A stretch of DNA of 64,000 nt from Butyrivibrio sp. XPD2006. GTDB taxonomy: Bacteria; Bacillota; Clostridia; Lachnospirales; Lachnospiraceae. The notes beneath the pieces were generated by a model. That model was not told the origin of the DNA, did no database searches, and saw only the letters and a program-made list of their open reading frames with translations. Position 1 is the stretch's first letter; the number at the start of each line of letters is the position of its first letter. Made by a program: the position numbers and the translations under genes. This document shows, piece by piece, positions 35,749 to 44,301 of this stretch. Location: assembly GCF_000420865.1 (NCBI RefSeq), contig NZ_ATVT01000013.1, forward strand, positions 50,334 through 114,333. The letters are read 5' to 3'.

Positions 35749-36798
35749 ATGAAATTTGAGTATTTTAATGGGAGGGAACCGATATCAAACAGCTATATGG
35801 CAATTCCCAAATGTTTTCACAGTGATCCTGTGCTGAACAAGGTATCGGTCAATGCAAGATATCTGTATGCGTTACTATTGGACAGAATGAAGCTTTCTGC
35901 AATCAATAACATGGTGGATAAGGAAGGAAAAACCTATGTTTTCTACGATTGGGAAGATGTTCATGAGGCAACGGGATTAAGTAAGAATACAGTATATAAG
36001 CTTTTTGACGAACTGGATTCTGAAAAAGGGATTGGTTTGATAGAGCGTGTGAAGATGGGACAGGGAAAGCCATCACGTATTTATGTCATGAGAATAGTTG
36101 AAGCAGAACATAACGTGGATGCAAATGAGTCTGAAAACCAAAAATTGGAAAAAGCCCATAAGTTCACAATTTGTGATTCAAGCCAAAAAGAGGATGTTTC
36201 TGAATACCAGGAATTGAACCGCCGAGGTCAGAACCGGGACTTGGAAGTCACTGGTCTTGGTTCTCCAGAGTACCAGGAATTGGGACGTAATAAAAATAAT
36301 ATTAATAAAAATAATATTAATAAAAATAATTATAATAATAATCTTATCCGTATCTATCCCAGTAACAGTATGGCTTCGCAGATGGATGGGATGGAATCAG
36401 AGGATGAAGAAAAGGCAACAAGAGCTTATGTCAGAGAGGATATTGGGACTGATGTACTGTGTGAGAGATTCCCTGACGATGAAGGGATAATAAGGGGCAT
36501 AGAGGACCTTTTGGTTGACGTTCTCACTTCAAACCGCCCAAAGATATGGGTTGGAAGTGAAGAAAGGGAAACCAACTCGGTAAAGGGGAGATTCATGAAG
36601 CTTGACAACATGCTCATCGAGGATGTTGTAGCAAGCTGGAAAAACCTTACTGAGGTGCCAAAGAATCCGAGAGCATATTTGCTGACGATGCTGTATAACG
36701 TGTCTACAACACACGTTGCACAGATAACTGCTGAAGTCAATCATGGTATGAGATATGGCTTCGGCGTAACTGAAAATCAAGAATTGATGGAGGGTTGA
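35749..36798 (+). CDS. RepA_N replication initiator with DUF6017-like C-terminus
   Basis: The 349-residue protein has an N-terminal RepA_N winged helix (about 1-125; MAIPKCFHSDPVLNKVSVNA, LYALLLDRM, SKNTVYKLFDEL, GKPSRIYVM), a polar linker with an Asn/Ile/Lys run (about 181-198) encoded by 15-bp DNA repeats, and a C-terminal DUF6017-like domain (about 225-335; VKGRFMKLDNMLIEDVVASW, NPRAYLLTMLYN). In RepA_N plasmids the origin often lies within the rep gene, and the AT-rich repeats sit at that place. It would allow the excised element to replicate. Confidence 0.8.
   Translation: MKFEYFNGREPISNSYMAIPKCFHSDPVLNKVSVNARYLYALLLDRMKLSAINNMVDKEGKTYVFYDWEDVHEATGLSKNTVYKLFDELDSEKGIGLIERVKMGQGKPSRIYVMRIVEAEHNVDANESENQKLEKAHKFTICDSSQKEDVSEYQELNRRGQNRDLEVTGLGSPEYQELGRNKNNINKNNINKNNYNNNLIRIYPSNSMASQMDGMESEDEEKATRAYVREDIGTDVLCERFPDDEGIIRGIEDLLVDVLTSNRPKIWVGSEERETNSVKGRFMKLDNMLIEDVVASWKNLTEVPKNPRAYLLTMLYNVSTTHVAQITAEVNHGMRYGFGVTENQELMEG
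36289..36342 (+). repeat. AT-rich 15-bp tandem repeats within the initiator gene; candidate origin
   Basis: AATAAAAATAATATT at 36289, repeated at 36304, with a variant at 36319 and a short remainder. It encodes the Asn/Lys/Ile linker. A direct repeat TACCAGGAATTG lies just upstream at 36205 and 36271. Origin function is inferred from other RepA_N replicons. Confidence 0.5.
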
Positions 36799-36800
36799 TT

Positions 36801-37094
36801 ATGCTTATCTTAAAGCTTTTACTGAAAATTGCATTGTTTCCGGTATTTTTGATCATGTGCTTTATCAAGAGTTGGGTAGGTGTTCTGTCCAAGATCGGCT
36901 GTTTGATTCTTGGTCTGTTTTACTTGCTGATGCTGGGAATAATCGTGATGTACATTAGTATGAAAATGTGGGATGCAGTGTTTATGGGAGTTGCATTCTC
37001 TTTTGCGGCATTCCTTGTGACTTTTGGCGCGGTTGCAGTGGGTGTTGCGATTGAGGATATTACAGACAAACTCAGCAATATACTAGCGTCTTGA
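36801..37094 (+). CDS. Small ICE membrane protein
   Basis: The 97-residue protein has three hydrophobic segments (about 3-20, 26-50 and 55-85), little soluble sequence, and a short acidic/basic C-terminal end (EDITDKLSN). No family is recognised. ATG 36801 is six bases after GGAGGG; the TTG 36795 in frame abuts that site and is rejected. It is two bases after the initiator gene, so co-transcription is likely. Similar small membrane proteins are common in such elements. Confidence 0.55.
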   Translation: MLILKLLLKIALFPVFLIMCFIKSWVGVLSKIGCLILGLFYLLMLGIIVMYISMKMWDAVFMGVAFSFAAFLVTFGAVAVGVAIEDITDKLSNILAS

Positions 37095-37113
37095 AGAAGA
37101 GGGGGAGATAGCG

Positions 37114-37626
37114 ATGAATTTATGGGATGTTAAGGGAGTACCGCACAGTGGCTGGAAGTGTGAAGGAGTAATTGATGTTGGGGATGGAGCTTCGTCCAGC
37201 GATGAAATTGATTATGAGCAGTGTGAAATGTGCGGAAATGAGAAAATCCGGTATGTTCACATCATGAGGCATGAAAGTTATTTCAGAGAACTTAGGGTGG
37301 GCTGTGTATGTGCGGAGAAGATGTCTGGAGATTATGAGAGCCCAAGGAAAAATGAAAATGCCCTTAAGAACAAGCTTCTTCGCAAGAAGAATTTTCTGAA
37401 AAAGCCCTGGAAATATAATCCGGCAAAGGGCACATACAGCAAAAAATACAAGGGGACATACATTACTCTTGTGAGAGGGAGATATGACAGCTGGGGGATA
37501 TATTGTGACAATTATAGATTATGGCAGGTCAGAGGACAGAAGATAAAGGACTTCAAGGCTGCAGAGGCGCTGGCATTTGAACTGTATGAGCTCGTCCATA
37601 AGAGGCAGGTGCCAATGGCAGCATAA
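37114..37626 (+). CDS. ICE-associated protein with Cys pairs
   Basis: The 170-residue basic protein has CEMCGNEKIRYVH near 38 and GCVCAEKM near 64, a Cys-x-x-Cys plus Cys-x-Cys set that could bind zinc. A lysine-rich stretch (about 86-115) follows, then a Trp/Tyr-rich C-terminus (YDSWGIYCDNYRLWQ). This could be a nucleic-acid-binding protein, but no family is recognised. GGGGGAG lies seven bases before ATG 37114. It ends the left replication module. Confidence 0.55.
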   Translation: MNLWDVKGVPHSGWKCEGVIDVGDGASSSDEIDYEQCEMCGNEKIRYVHIMRHESYFRELRVGCVCAEKMSGDYESPRKNENALKNKLLRKKNFLKKPWKYNPAKGTYSKKYKGTYITLVRGRYDSWGIYCDNYRLWQVRGQKIKDFKAAEALAFELYELVHKRQVPMAA

Positions 37627-37802
37627 AATTTACAGGATATTTATAAAATTTGCACCAAACGCAAATCGAAAATGATAGCATATATTTAATGAATTGTTGA
37701 GTTAAATCTAACACACCAATCATGCTTAAAATGTGGATTCTCGCTACAATAGATTGCGCTTTTAAGAGAAATATAGCATCTTTGTTATAGGAGGGCTAAT
37801 CT

Positions 37803-37940
37803 GTGGACAAAGAGAAAACTGGAAAGCTCATTAAAGAGGCTCGGATCCGAAAGGGTTATACACAAACTGAATTAGGAGATTTGCTGGGAGTAACTAACAA
37901 GGCTGTGTCCCGGTGGGAGAAGGGAGTTTCACATAGTTAA
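37803..37940 (+). pseudogene. Truncated XRE-family regulator, 5' part
   Basis: From GTG 37803, with AGGAGGG just upstream, 45 codons encode the start of an XRE HTH (KTGKLIKEARIRKGYTQTEL, LGVTNKAVSRWEKG) and then stop at TAA. The rest of the domain (usually PDIxxLxxLSxxLxVSxxELL) is missing. It appears broken by deletion or insertion. Another XRE remnant lies at 48424-49011, past the cargo. Confidence 0.7.
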
Positions 37941-38373
37941 AGATGCAGACTACAGCCCACACTTACAGCAATATGCTTGGGTATTCTCTTAATGGTGACA
38001 ATCAACGTGATTTTTCAGCTGGCATTCTGAAAAATCTGTATCCTTACTAGAGGATGAAATGAATAATATGTTAAGGGGTATTAAGCTGGCACTAATCTGG
38101 TCATGGCGGATTATGAATGATTCTTATCCGAAAAGATACCGATGATGGTAATGGACAAGCTTTATGCTAATTGAACATTTAAACCGCTGACTGAGAGTGA
38201 GAAGATTACAGCAAACTTAATTTGTTCTGCGATGTGTTAAGGAATAATATATCGTTTATGTTAAGTTAATATTTTGTTAATACAATAAAACCCCCCTACG
38301 GGGTTACAGCTAGTGTTTTGAGATTATATAATCATAATGGGCTGATTATTTATGGTCAGAGGGAGATTATATA
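37941..38373. other. Degenerate stretch without intact genes
   Basis: All frames are interrupted. Short peptide-like pieces suggest decayed coding DNA. A small hairpin (AACCCC/GGGGTT near 38289-38306) followed on the minus strand by GTTTTATT could be a minor minus-strand terminator. The end of the stretch supplies the ribosome binding site AGAGGGAG of the next gene. Confidence 0.5.
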
Positions 38374-39318
38374 GTGAAAAAATACGTGATTCATCGATTG
38401 ATTCAACTTATACCTGTGTTGTTTGGTATTACTCTGCTTTCCTTCGCTATGATGAGAATTGCAGGAAGCGATGCAATAACTGAATTGTATGGCGATAAAG
38501 GCGCGGTTGCGCAGGAGATCATCGATGCAAAGAGGGCTGAACTGGGACTGGACAGGCCCTTTATTGAGCAGTATTTCTCGTGGCTTACCGGAATGCTTAG
38601 GGGAGATATGGGTGTCAGTTACGTGTCCGGAAAGAACGTGTTTGACACTTTTGTAGCCAAGCTTCCGGCAACGCTTCTTTTAACGTTACTGTCAATTATT
38701 GCTACAATTCTTATTTCCATTCCGCTGGGAGTATTGGCAGCGGTCAATCATGACAGAATAGTTGATTATATTCTCAGATTCTTAAGTTTTATAGGTAATT
38801 CACTTCCCAATTTCTTTGTGGCGTTACTGCTTATGCAGCTGCTTTCGATTAAACTGGGATGGCTTCCTGTTATATCCAACGGCACTACCTTAAGAAGCGC
38901 CATCATGCCGACGCTGACACTGGCCATAGCTATGTCCGCCAAGTATATGAGGCAGGTAAGGGCAACGGTTCTTGAGGAACTGAACAAAGACTACGTTACG
39001 GGAGCCAAAGCCCGTGGTGTAAGAAATCATGTAATCCTTTGGAAGAGCGTCATTAAATCATCGATGCTTACAATCATTACGCTTCTGGCACTTTCTATAG
39101 GCAGTCTTCTTGGAGGTACTGCAATAATAGAGAGCATTTTCATGTGGGACGGAGTTGGAAAGCTGGCAGTTGACTCCATTACAATGCGTGATTACCCGCT
39201 GATTCAGGCTTATGTTGTCTGGATGGCAATTATTTATGTTTGCGTAAACCTTATTACGGATCTTCTCTATCATGCCCTTGATCCACGTATAAGACTGGGG
39301 GTGAGTGAAGATGCCTGA
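38374..39318 (+). CDS. Nickel/peptide-type ABC transporter permease (NikB/DppB-like)
   Basis: The 314-residue permease has about six transmembrane segments, the family N-terminus YVIHRLIQLIPVLFGITLLS, and the EAA-type loop YMRQVRATVLEELNKDYVTGAKARG that contacts the ATPases. A periplasmic part (about 30-95) with LGLDRPFIEQYFSWLTGMLRGDMG is typical. The start is GTG 38374 after AGAGGGAG. It begins a five-gene importer set. The adjoining DUF4198 gene suggests nickel or cobalt, but peptide uptake cannot be excluded. Confidence 0.85.
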   Translation: MKKYVIHRLIQLIPVLFGITLLSFAMMRIAGSDAITELYGDKGAVAQEIIDAKRAELGLDRPFIEQYFSWLTGMLRGDMGVSYVSGKNVFDTFVAKLPATLLLTLLSIIATILISIPLGVLAAVNHDRIVDYILRFLSFIGNSLPNFFVALLLMQLLSIKLGWLPVISNGTTLRSAIMPTLTLAIAMSAKYMRQVRATVLEELNKDYVTGAKARGVRNHVILWKSVIKSSMLTIITLLALSIGSLLGGTAIIESIFMWDGVGKLAVDSITMRDYPLIQAYVVWMAIIYVCVNLITDLLYHALDPRIRLGVSEDA

Positions 39319-40165
39319 AGTAACAGTAAGAAAACAGAAAATCAGAAAAAACTCAGTGCGAACCCGCCTGATCATATTTGGCGTGCTGGCATTACTTCTA
39401 TTGCTTGCTTCCATTTTCGCAGAGTATCTGACTCCTTATGATCCATACATTCAGGATCTTAACAATGCCAAGGCAGCACCCACTCCTGCGCATTTATTTG
39501 GAACTGACCGTTATGGAAGAGATATGCTTTCAAGAGTTATCGTCGGGAGCAGAGCCAGCATTTATTCAACACTTCTTTTGGTTGCCATCATAACAGCCAT
39601 TGGAACCTGCGTTGGAGTTTTCTGTGGTTGGCATGGCAAATTTATTGATGTTGTGCTCATGCGTATTTCTGATATGTTCCTGGCATTTCCGGGACTGGTT
39701 TTTGCACTTGCTGTTGCAGGTGTACTTGGCGGTGGTCTGCAAAATGCCATTATTGCCCTTGCTGCGATATCGTGGCCTAAGTATGCCAGAATAGCCAGGA
39801 GCCAGACGCTGGCGCAAAAAGAAACGCCATACCTTAAGGCGGCCAAGCTGTCAGGAAGCAGTACCGTAAAGATAATCTTTAAACATATTTTGCCCAATAT
39901 TATCGGTCCCATACTTGTAACCTCCATGCTTGATATAGGAACAATGATGATGGAGCTTGCAGGACTAAGCTTTTTGGGACTTGGAGCGAAGCCTCCTACA
40001 GCTGAATGGGGTAGTATGATGAGCGATACCAGAAGCCTTCTGACAACAGCCCCATGGGTTACTCTATCACCCGGATTTGCTATTTTTATCTCCGTTATGG
40101 TCTTCAATCTTCTTGGTGATACCATCAGAGATTATGCAGACCCCAGAAGCAGGGGAGGTAGATAA
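39311..40165 (+). CDS. Nickel/peptide-type ABC transporter permease (NikC/DppC-like)
   Basis: The 284-residue permease has an N-terminal helix (about 20-40) followed by the OppC-like segment DPYIQDL..HLFGTDRYGRDMLSRVI, then five more helices and the EAA loop ARIARSQTLAQKETPYLKAA. It should pair with the NikB-like permease. ATG 39311 has GGGGGTGAG upstream; the in-frame GTG 39305 is too close to it. It overlaps the preceding gene by 8 bp and abuts the next. Confidence 0.85.
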   Translation: MPEVTVRKQKIRKNSVRTRLIIFGVLALLLLLASIFAEYLTPYDPYIQDLNNAKAAPTPAHLFGTDRYGRDMLSRVIVGSRASIYSTLLLVAIITAIGTCVGVFCGWHGKFIDVVLMRISDMFLAFPGLVFALAVAGVLGGGLQNAIIALAAISWPKYARIARSQTLAQKETPYLKAAKLSGSSTVKIIFKHILPNIIGPILVTSMLDIGTMMMELAGLSFLGLGAKPPTAEWGSMMSDTRSLLTTAPWVTLSPGFAIFISVMVFNLLGDTIRDYADPRSRGGR

Positions 40166-40951
40166 ATGAGTGATCCGATCTTAAGATACGAACATGTGGA
40201 TATTTCTTATAACGGCATGCAGGCTGTAAGTGATATCAGCTTTTCTGTGAATCAGGGAGAGATTCTTGGTATTGTAGGAGAAAGCGGCTCAGGCAAGTCT
40301 ACACTGATCAAAGCGGCTATGGGACTATTGGGAGATGCAGGCCTTGTTACCCGTGGAGATATCTATTATAAGGATATAAATCTGGCAGATCTTTCTCAGG
40401 CTGAAATACGCAAGCTAAATGGTCAGGAACTGGGGATGATATTCCAAAACTCAGGAAGTGCTTTTTGCCCAATCAGAACAGTAGGAGCTCAGTTGTATGA
40501 GAGTATGACTGAACACAAGAGCATAACTAAGGAAGAATTCAGGAAAAGAGCTATCAATGTATTCAGCAAGATAGGATTTGAGGATGGAGACAGGATACTG
40601 GAAAGTTATCCTTTTGAATTGTCGGGTGGTATGCAGCAGCGTGTCGGGATCGCAGTTGCCCTGCTTTCAAATCCCGGTATTATTTTTGCTGACGAGCCAA
40701 CCTCTGCTCTTGACGTGTCTGTTCAGAAGCAGGTTGTTGACGAAATGCTTATGGCTCGGAATAACTTTGGAACAACGATTGTGCTGGTGACACATAATAT
40801 CGGTGTTATAGGAGCTATGGCCGACAAGGTTCTTGTTATGAAGGATGGAAAAATGGTGGAATACGGAGATACCTCACAGGTCATCACAGATCCAAAGGAA
40901 GAATATACAAGAAAATTGATGGATGCAGTACCCAGGTTGAGGAGAGCATAG
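40166..40951 (+). CDS. Nickel/peptide-type ABC transporter ATPase (NikD/DppD-like)
   Basis: The 261-residue ATPase has Walker A GESGSGKST near 37, Q-loop MIFQNSGSAFCP, signature LSGGMQQRV near 150, Walker B IIFADEPTSALD and the switch His in VTHN. It works as a heterodimer with the next gene's product. Its ATG directly follows the stop of the permease gene. The C-terminal extension is short. Confidence 0.88.
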   Translation: MSDPILRYEHVDISYNGMQAVSDISFSVNQGEILGIVGESGSGKSTLIKAAMGLLGDAGLVTRGDIYYKDINLADLSQAEIRKLNGQELGMIFQNSGSAFCPIRTVGAQLYESMTEHKSITKEEFRKRAINVFSKIGFEDGDRILESYPFELSGGMQQRVGIAVALLSNPGIIFADEPTSALDVSVQKQVVDEMLMARNNFGTTIVLVTHNIGVIGAMADKVLVMKDGKMVEYGDTSQVITDPKEEYTRKLMDAVPRLRRA

Positions 40952-41716
40952 ATGGATCCTATTCTAAAGGTTGATAATCTCACCAAAGTTTTTTCCGGCA
41001 ATGGGAAAGACGATTTTGTGGCAGTTGATCATGCCAGCTTTGAGCTCATGAGAGGCGAGTGCCTTGGAATAATCGGTGAGAGTGGTAGCGGAAAGACAAC
41101 TATCGTAAATATGATATCAAGACTTCTCGATCCGACGGAGGGCACCATTATTCTTGATAACGAGGATATTACAAAGGCGTCAGGAAGAGAGCTGCGGAAG
41201 GTTTATAAAAAGATGCAGATGGTTTTTCAGACCCCGCAAGAGTCCTTCGACCCAAGATGCAGACTTGGTGATGGCATAGGTGAGAGCCTCAGAAATAACG
41301 ACTTTTCCAAAAGGGATGCCAGAAAAAGAGTTATTGAACTACTTTCTGAGTGTGGCCTGTCCGAGGAGTTTGCGGACCGTTATCCACATCAGGTCAGCGG
41401 TGGACAGTGTCAGAGGGCTGCAATAGCAAGAGCTCTTGCAATAAAGCCGAGTCTGCTTATATGCGATGAAGCTACATCAGCTCTTGATGTAACTATACAA
41501 AAAGAAATACTTGAGCTTTTGAATAAGCTCAGAATGGAGCACGGGGAGGAGCTTTCTATTTTATTTATCTGTCATGATATTGCGCTGGTTCAGCAATTCT
41601 GCGACAGGGTACTTGTTTTTTACAAGGGAAGGTTAGTAGAGCAGGGAACGCCGGATGAGATAATCCGGAACCCGAAGGATGCGTATACAAGACGACTTAT
41701 TGATAGCGTTTTGTAA
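40952..41716 (+). CDS. Nickel/peptide-type ABC transporter ATPase (NikE/DppF-like)
   Basis: The 254-residue ATPase has Walker A GESGSGKTT near 42, Q-loop MVFQTPQESFDPR (the QxPxxSxxP pattern of OppF/DppF), a signature with Cys in place of one residue (VSGGQCQRA) and Walker B LLICDEATSALD, with the switch His in CHDIA. It lies head to tail with its partner ATPase. The DPR motif after the Q-loop is typical of the F-type subunit of peptide/nickel importers. Confidence 0.88.
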   Translation: MDPILKVDNLTKVFSGNGKDDFVAVDHASFELMRGECLGIIGESGSGKTTIVNMISRLLDPTEGTIILDNEDITKASGRELRKVYKKMQMVFQTPQESFDPRCRLGDGIGESLRNNDFSKRDARKRVIELLSECGLSEEFADRYPHQVSGGQCQRAAIARALAIKPSLLICDEATSALDVTIQKEILELLNKLRMEHGEELSILFICHDIALVQQFCDRVLVFYKGRLVEQGTPDEIIRNPKDAYTRRLIDSVL

Positions 41717-41748
41717 ATATTATGAAAAAGTGAAGAAAGGAAGAAAGG

Positions 41749-43380
41749 ATGAAAAAAACTTTATCTGTGTTTTTGACACTGACACTGACTATGACAATGC
41801 TCATTGGCTGTGGCAAGAGCACCCCAACGGCTGTGGAGAGCACTACTTCCACTGACACAAATGCTCAGACAGAGGTGGCAGCAGATACCTCTGCAAACAC
41901 TTCAGAGACGACATCTGATGTTGCCAAGACTATGGTCATAGGTGACACAACATTTAACGCTGAGAACTGGGAGGAGACGATAGATCCTCACAGGACCTAC
42001 AATGGATGGCCATGCATTCGTTATGGTGTAGGCGAGACACTGGTACACTATACCGATACCATGGAGCTTGAGCCCTGGCTTGCTACTGCATGGGAAAACG
42101 ATGGAAATCTCACCTGGACCATCACACTCAGGGATGGAGTAAAGTTTTCCAGTGGACGTGATATGGATGCAGAAGCTGTAAAGCAGTGCTTTGAACACCT
42201 TCTTGAGAACCACGATCGTGCACCCAGTGATACAAAGATCGCTGACATTAAGGCAGAGGGACAGATTCTTACAATCACAACATCAGAACCTAATCCTGCA
42301 CTTATGAACTATCTTGGTGATCCTTACGGATGTATCATTGATGTTGATGCTTCTGATTTTGATGCCGGAGTGGCTGTTGGAACCGGCCCTTATGTTGCTG
42401 TGGATATGGTAACAGATGATCACCTCACACTTGAACCCAACCAGTATTATTGGAATGGAACGCCTAAGCTCAGTCAGCTTACCATCCGTACTCTTTCAGA
42501 TGGTGACACACTTTCTGCAGCTCTTCAGGCAGGTGATATTGATGCTGCTTATGGTATGGCTTATGAGGCATATCCTAATTTCGAAAATGGTAATTATCAG
42601 TTCTCAAGTATCCAGACATCAAGAGCTTTCTTTGGCTCAATGAACATGACAAGTGACATTATAAAGGATGATGCGGTAAGAAAAGCAATCGCAATGGGCA
42701 TCAACAAGCAGGGCTTTGTTGACAATCTGCTTGACGGACACGGTGTTGTAGGCCATGGTGCTTTCCCTGATGGTTTCTCAACCTTCGGTGGTGATAAGAT
42801 CACAACAGAAGATTATGATCCAGAAGGAGCAAAAGCTGTGCTTGAGAAAGCCGGCTGGGTTGATTCTGACGGAGATGGCATTCGTGAAAAGAATGGTACA
42901 AAGCTTACTATTAGATGGCTCACATATCCTAGCCGCCAGGAGCTTCCGCTTCTTGCAGAGTCAGCACAGGCTTCTCTTAAGGATATTGGAATAGAGGTTG
43001 ATATCAACTGTACAGCGAACAGGCGTGAATTCCTTGCAGATATGACAAGCTGGGATATCTACGCATCTGCACTTGTAACAGCACCTTCAGGAGATCCTCA
43101 GTACTTCTTTACAACAAGCTGCCTGCCGGAAATGAGCTATAATTTCGGTGCATATGAGAATAAAGAAGTAAGTGCTATGATCGAAGAGCTTTCAACAGAG
43201 TTTGATACTGCGAAGCGTGCTCAGCTTGCAATTGATCTTCAGCAGGCAATTCTTGACGAAAATGCTTATGTATTCTGCTCATTCCTTCAGATGAACATGA
43301 TATCCAAGTCAAACGTTACAGGATGGACAGCACATGCATGTGACTACTATGAAGTAACAGCAGACCTTGATATTAACTAA
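41749..43380 (+). CDS. Nickel/peptide-type substrate-binding lipoprotein (family 5)
   Basis: The 543-residue protein has a signal peptide with lipobox MLIGC (Cys21), a Thr/Ser/Ala-rich linker (about 22-60), and an SBP family 5 fold: TWTITLRDGVKFSSGRDMDA near 124, GTGPY near 210, then RKAIAMGINKQGF near 308 and AKAVLEKAGWVDSDGDGIRE. The DSDGDGI segment is common in the family. In this group ligands are oligopeptides or metal-chelate complexes; neighbouring genes favour a metal complex. AGAAAGG precedes ATG 41749. A terminator follows. Confidence 0.87.
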   Translation: MKKTLSVFLTLTLTMTMLIGCGKSTPTAVESTTSTDTNAQTEVAADTSANTSETTSDVAKTMVIGDTTFNAENWEETIDPHRTYNGWPCIRYGVGETLVHYTDTMELEPWLATAWENDGNLTWTITLRDGVKFSSGRDMDAEAVKQCFEHLLENHDRAPSDTKIADIKAEGQILTITTSEPNPALMNYLGDPYGCIIDVDASDFDAGVAVGTGPYVAVDMVTDDHLTLEPNQYYWNGTPKLSQLTIRTLSDGDTLSAALQAGDIDAAYGMAYEAYPNFENGNYQFSSIQTSRAFFGSMNMTSDIIKDDAVRKAIAMGINKQGFVDNLLDGHGVVGHGAFPDGFSTFGGDKITTEDYDPEGAKAVLEKAGWVDSDGDGIREKNGTKLTIRWLTYPSRQELPLLAESAQASLKDIGIEVDINCTANRREFLADMTSWDIYASALVTAPSGDPQYFFTTSCLPEMSYNFGAYENKEVSAMIEELSTEFDTAKRAQLAIDLQQAILDENAYVFCSFLQMNMISKSNVTGWTAHACDYYEVTADLDIN

Positions 43381-43390
43381 TGATGGTTTG

Positions 43391-43427
43391 AAAAACAGGG
43401 GATAGCATTTGCCATCCTCTGTTTTTT
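43391..43427 (+). terminator. Terminator after the binding protein gene
   Basis: AACAGGGGATAGC pairs with GCCATCCTCTGTT (imperfect), followed by TTTTT. Read-through into the methyltransferase gene may still occur. Confidence 0.75.
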
Positions 43428-43480
43428 CTATTAAAATTTGCAATGTTTATGCGATTTGTGATAGACAGGAAACTGTATAT

Positions 43481-44245
43481 ATGAGTGAATTAGAAAAAAT
43501 CTCTTTTGAAGAAGAATCAGAGGAGATCAAGGATAAAGTAATATCATATTGGACAAAAAGGTCTGAGAGCTTTTCGGAGCAGAGGCATGACGAGATCCAC
43601 AGCTATAAGAGGCAGCTCTGGCAGGCGGAGTTTTTGAGATACTTTTCTAAAGAGGACAAGCTTTCTGTCTTGGATGTGGGTTGCGGAACAGGATATTTTG
43701 AAATGGTTCTGTCTGATTTTGCCTGCCAGGTGACAGGGATTGACCTTACTCCGGACATGATAGAACGGGGCAGGGATCTTTTGAAAAGGCATGACTCTAG
43801 CGCTAAACTCATGGTCATGGACGCGGAACACCCTGATTTTCCGGATGAGAGCTTTGACGTAGTAGTCAGCAGGAATCTCACCTGGACTCTGCCACATCCG
43901 ATAGAAGCTTATAAGGAATGGCAGAGGGTTCTAAAGCCCGGGGGAATTTTGCTGATTTATGACGCGGAATATGCCAAGGGGTTCCATCATTACAATCAGG
44001 AGGATAACCTGGCCCACAAAAAGGTCAGCGAATCAATGGACAGAGAGTGCCATGAGATCTATCACATGCTCACTATCAGTTCACTGGACAGACCACAGTG
44101 GGATAAGGAAGTTCTTGCAGGGCTTGGTTTCGAGAATATAGAAACTGACCTTGGCGCAGGGGACAGGCTCTACGGCGAGAAGGATGAGTTCTATATGCCG
44201 GATCGGATGTTCCTTATAAAGGCACAGAAGTCTGGGGAGAATTGA
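43481..44245 (+). CDS. Class I SAM-dependent methyltransferase next to metal-type importer
   Basis: The 254-residue enzyme has motif I LDVGCGTGYFEMVL near 66, GIDLTPDMIERG near 88, LMVMDAEHPDFPDESFDVVV near 110 and LKPGGILLIYDA near 150. The C-terminal half (about 160-240) carries several His, Cys and acidic residues (HHYNQED, DRECHEIYHML). The substrate is unknown. Position between an importer and a DUF4198 gene suggests it modifies a metal ligand or metabolite tied to uptake. ATG 43481 follows AGGA by ten bases; ATG 43409 lies in the preceding terminator. Confidence 0.85.
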   Translation: MSELEKISFEEESEEIKDKVISYWTKRSESFSEQRHDEIHSYKRQLWQAEFLRYFSKEDKLSVLDVGCGTGYFEMVLSDFACQVTGIDLTPDMIERGRDLLKRHDSSAKLMVMDAEHPDFPDESFDVVVSRNLTWTLPHPIEAYKEWQRVLKPGGILLIYDAEYAKGFHHYNQEDNLAHKKVSESMDRECHEIYHMLTISSLDRPQWDKEVLAGLGFENIETDLGAGDRLYGEKDEFYMPDRMFLIKAQKSGEN

Positions 44246-44301
44246 TATTGCCTGTGCTAAATGGCATGGATGAATATTAAAATCGGAAGAGGTATATAGA
44301 T

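Noticed and set aside
33017..37626. Plasmid or prophage rather than conjugative element
   Set aside because: ParA, ParB and RepA_N alone could be plasmid, but they adjoin chromosomal lysS and a full conjugation module. No phage structural genes are seen.
38289..38306. Terminator upstream of the importer on the plus strand
   Set aside because: The CCCC/GGGG stem has no T run on the plus strand; it fits the minus strand only weakly.
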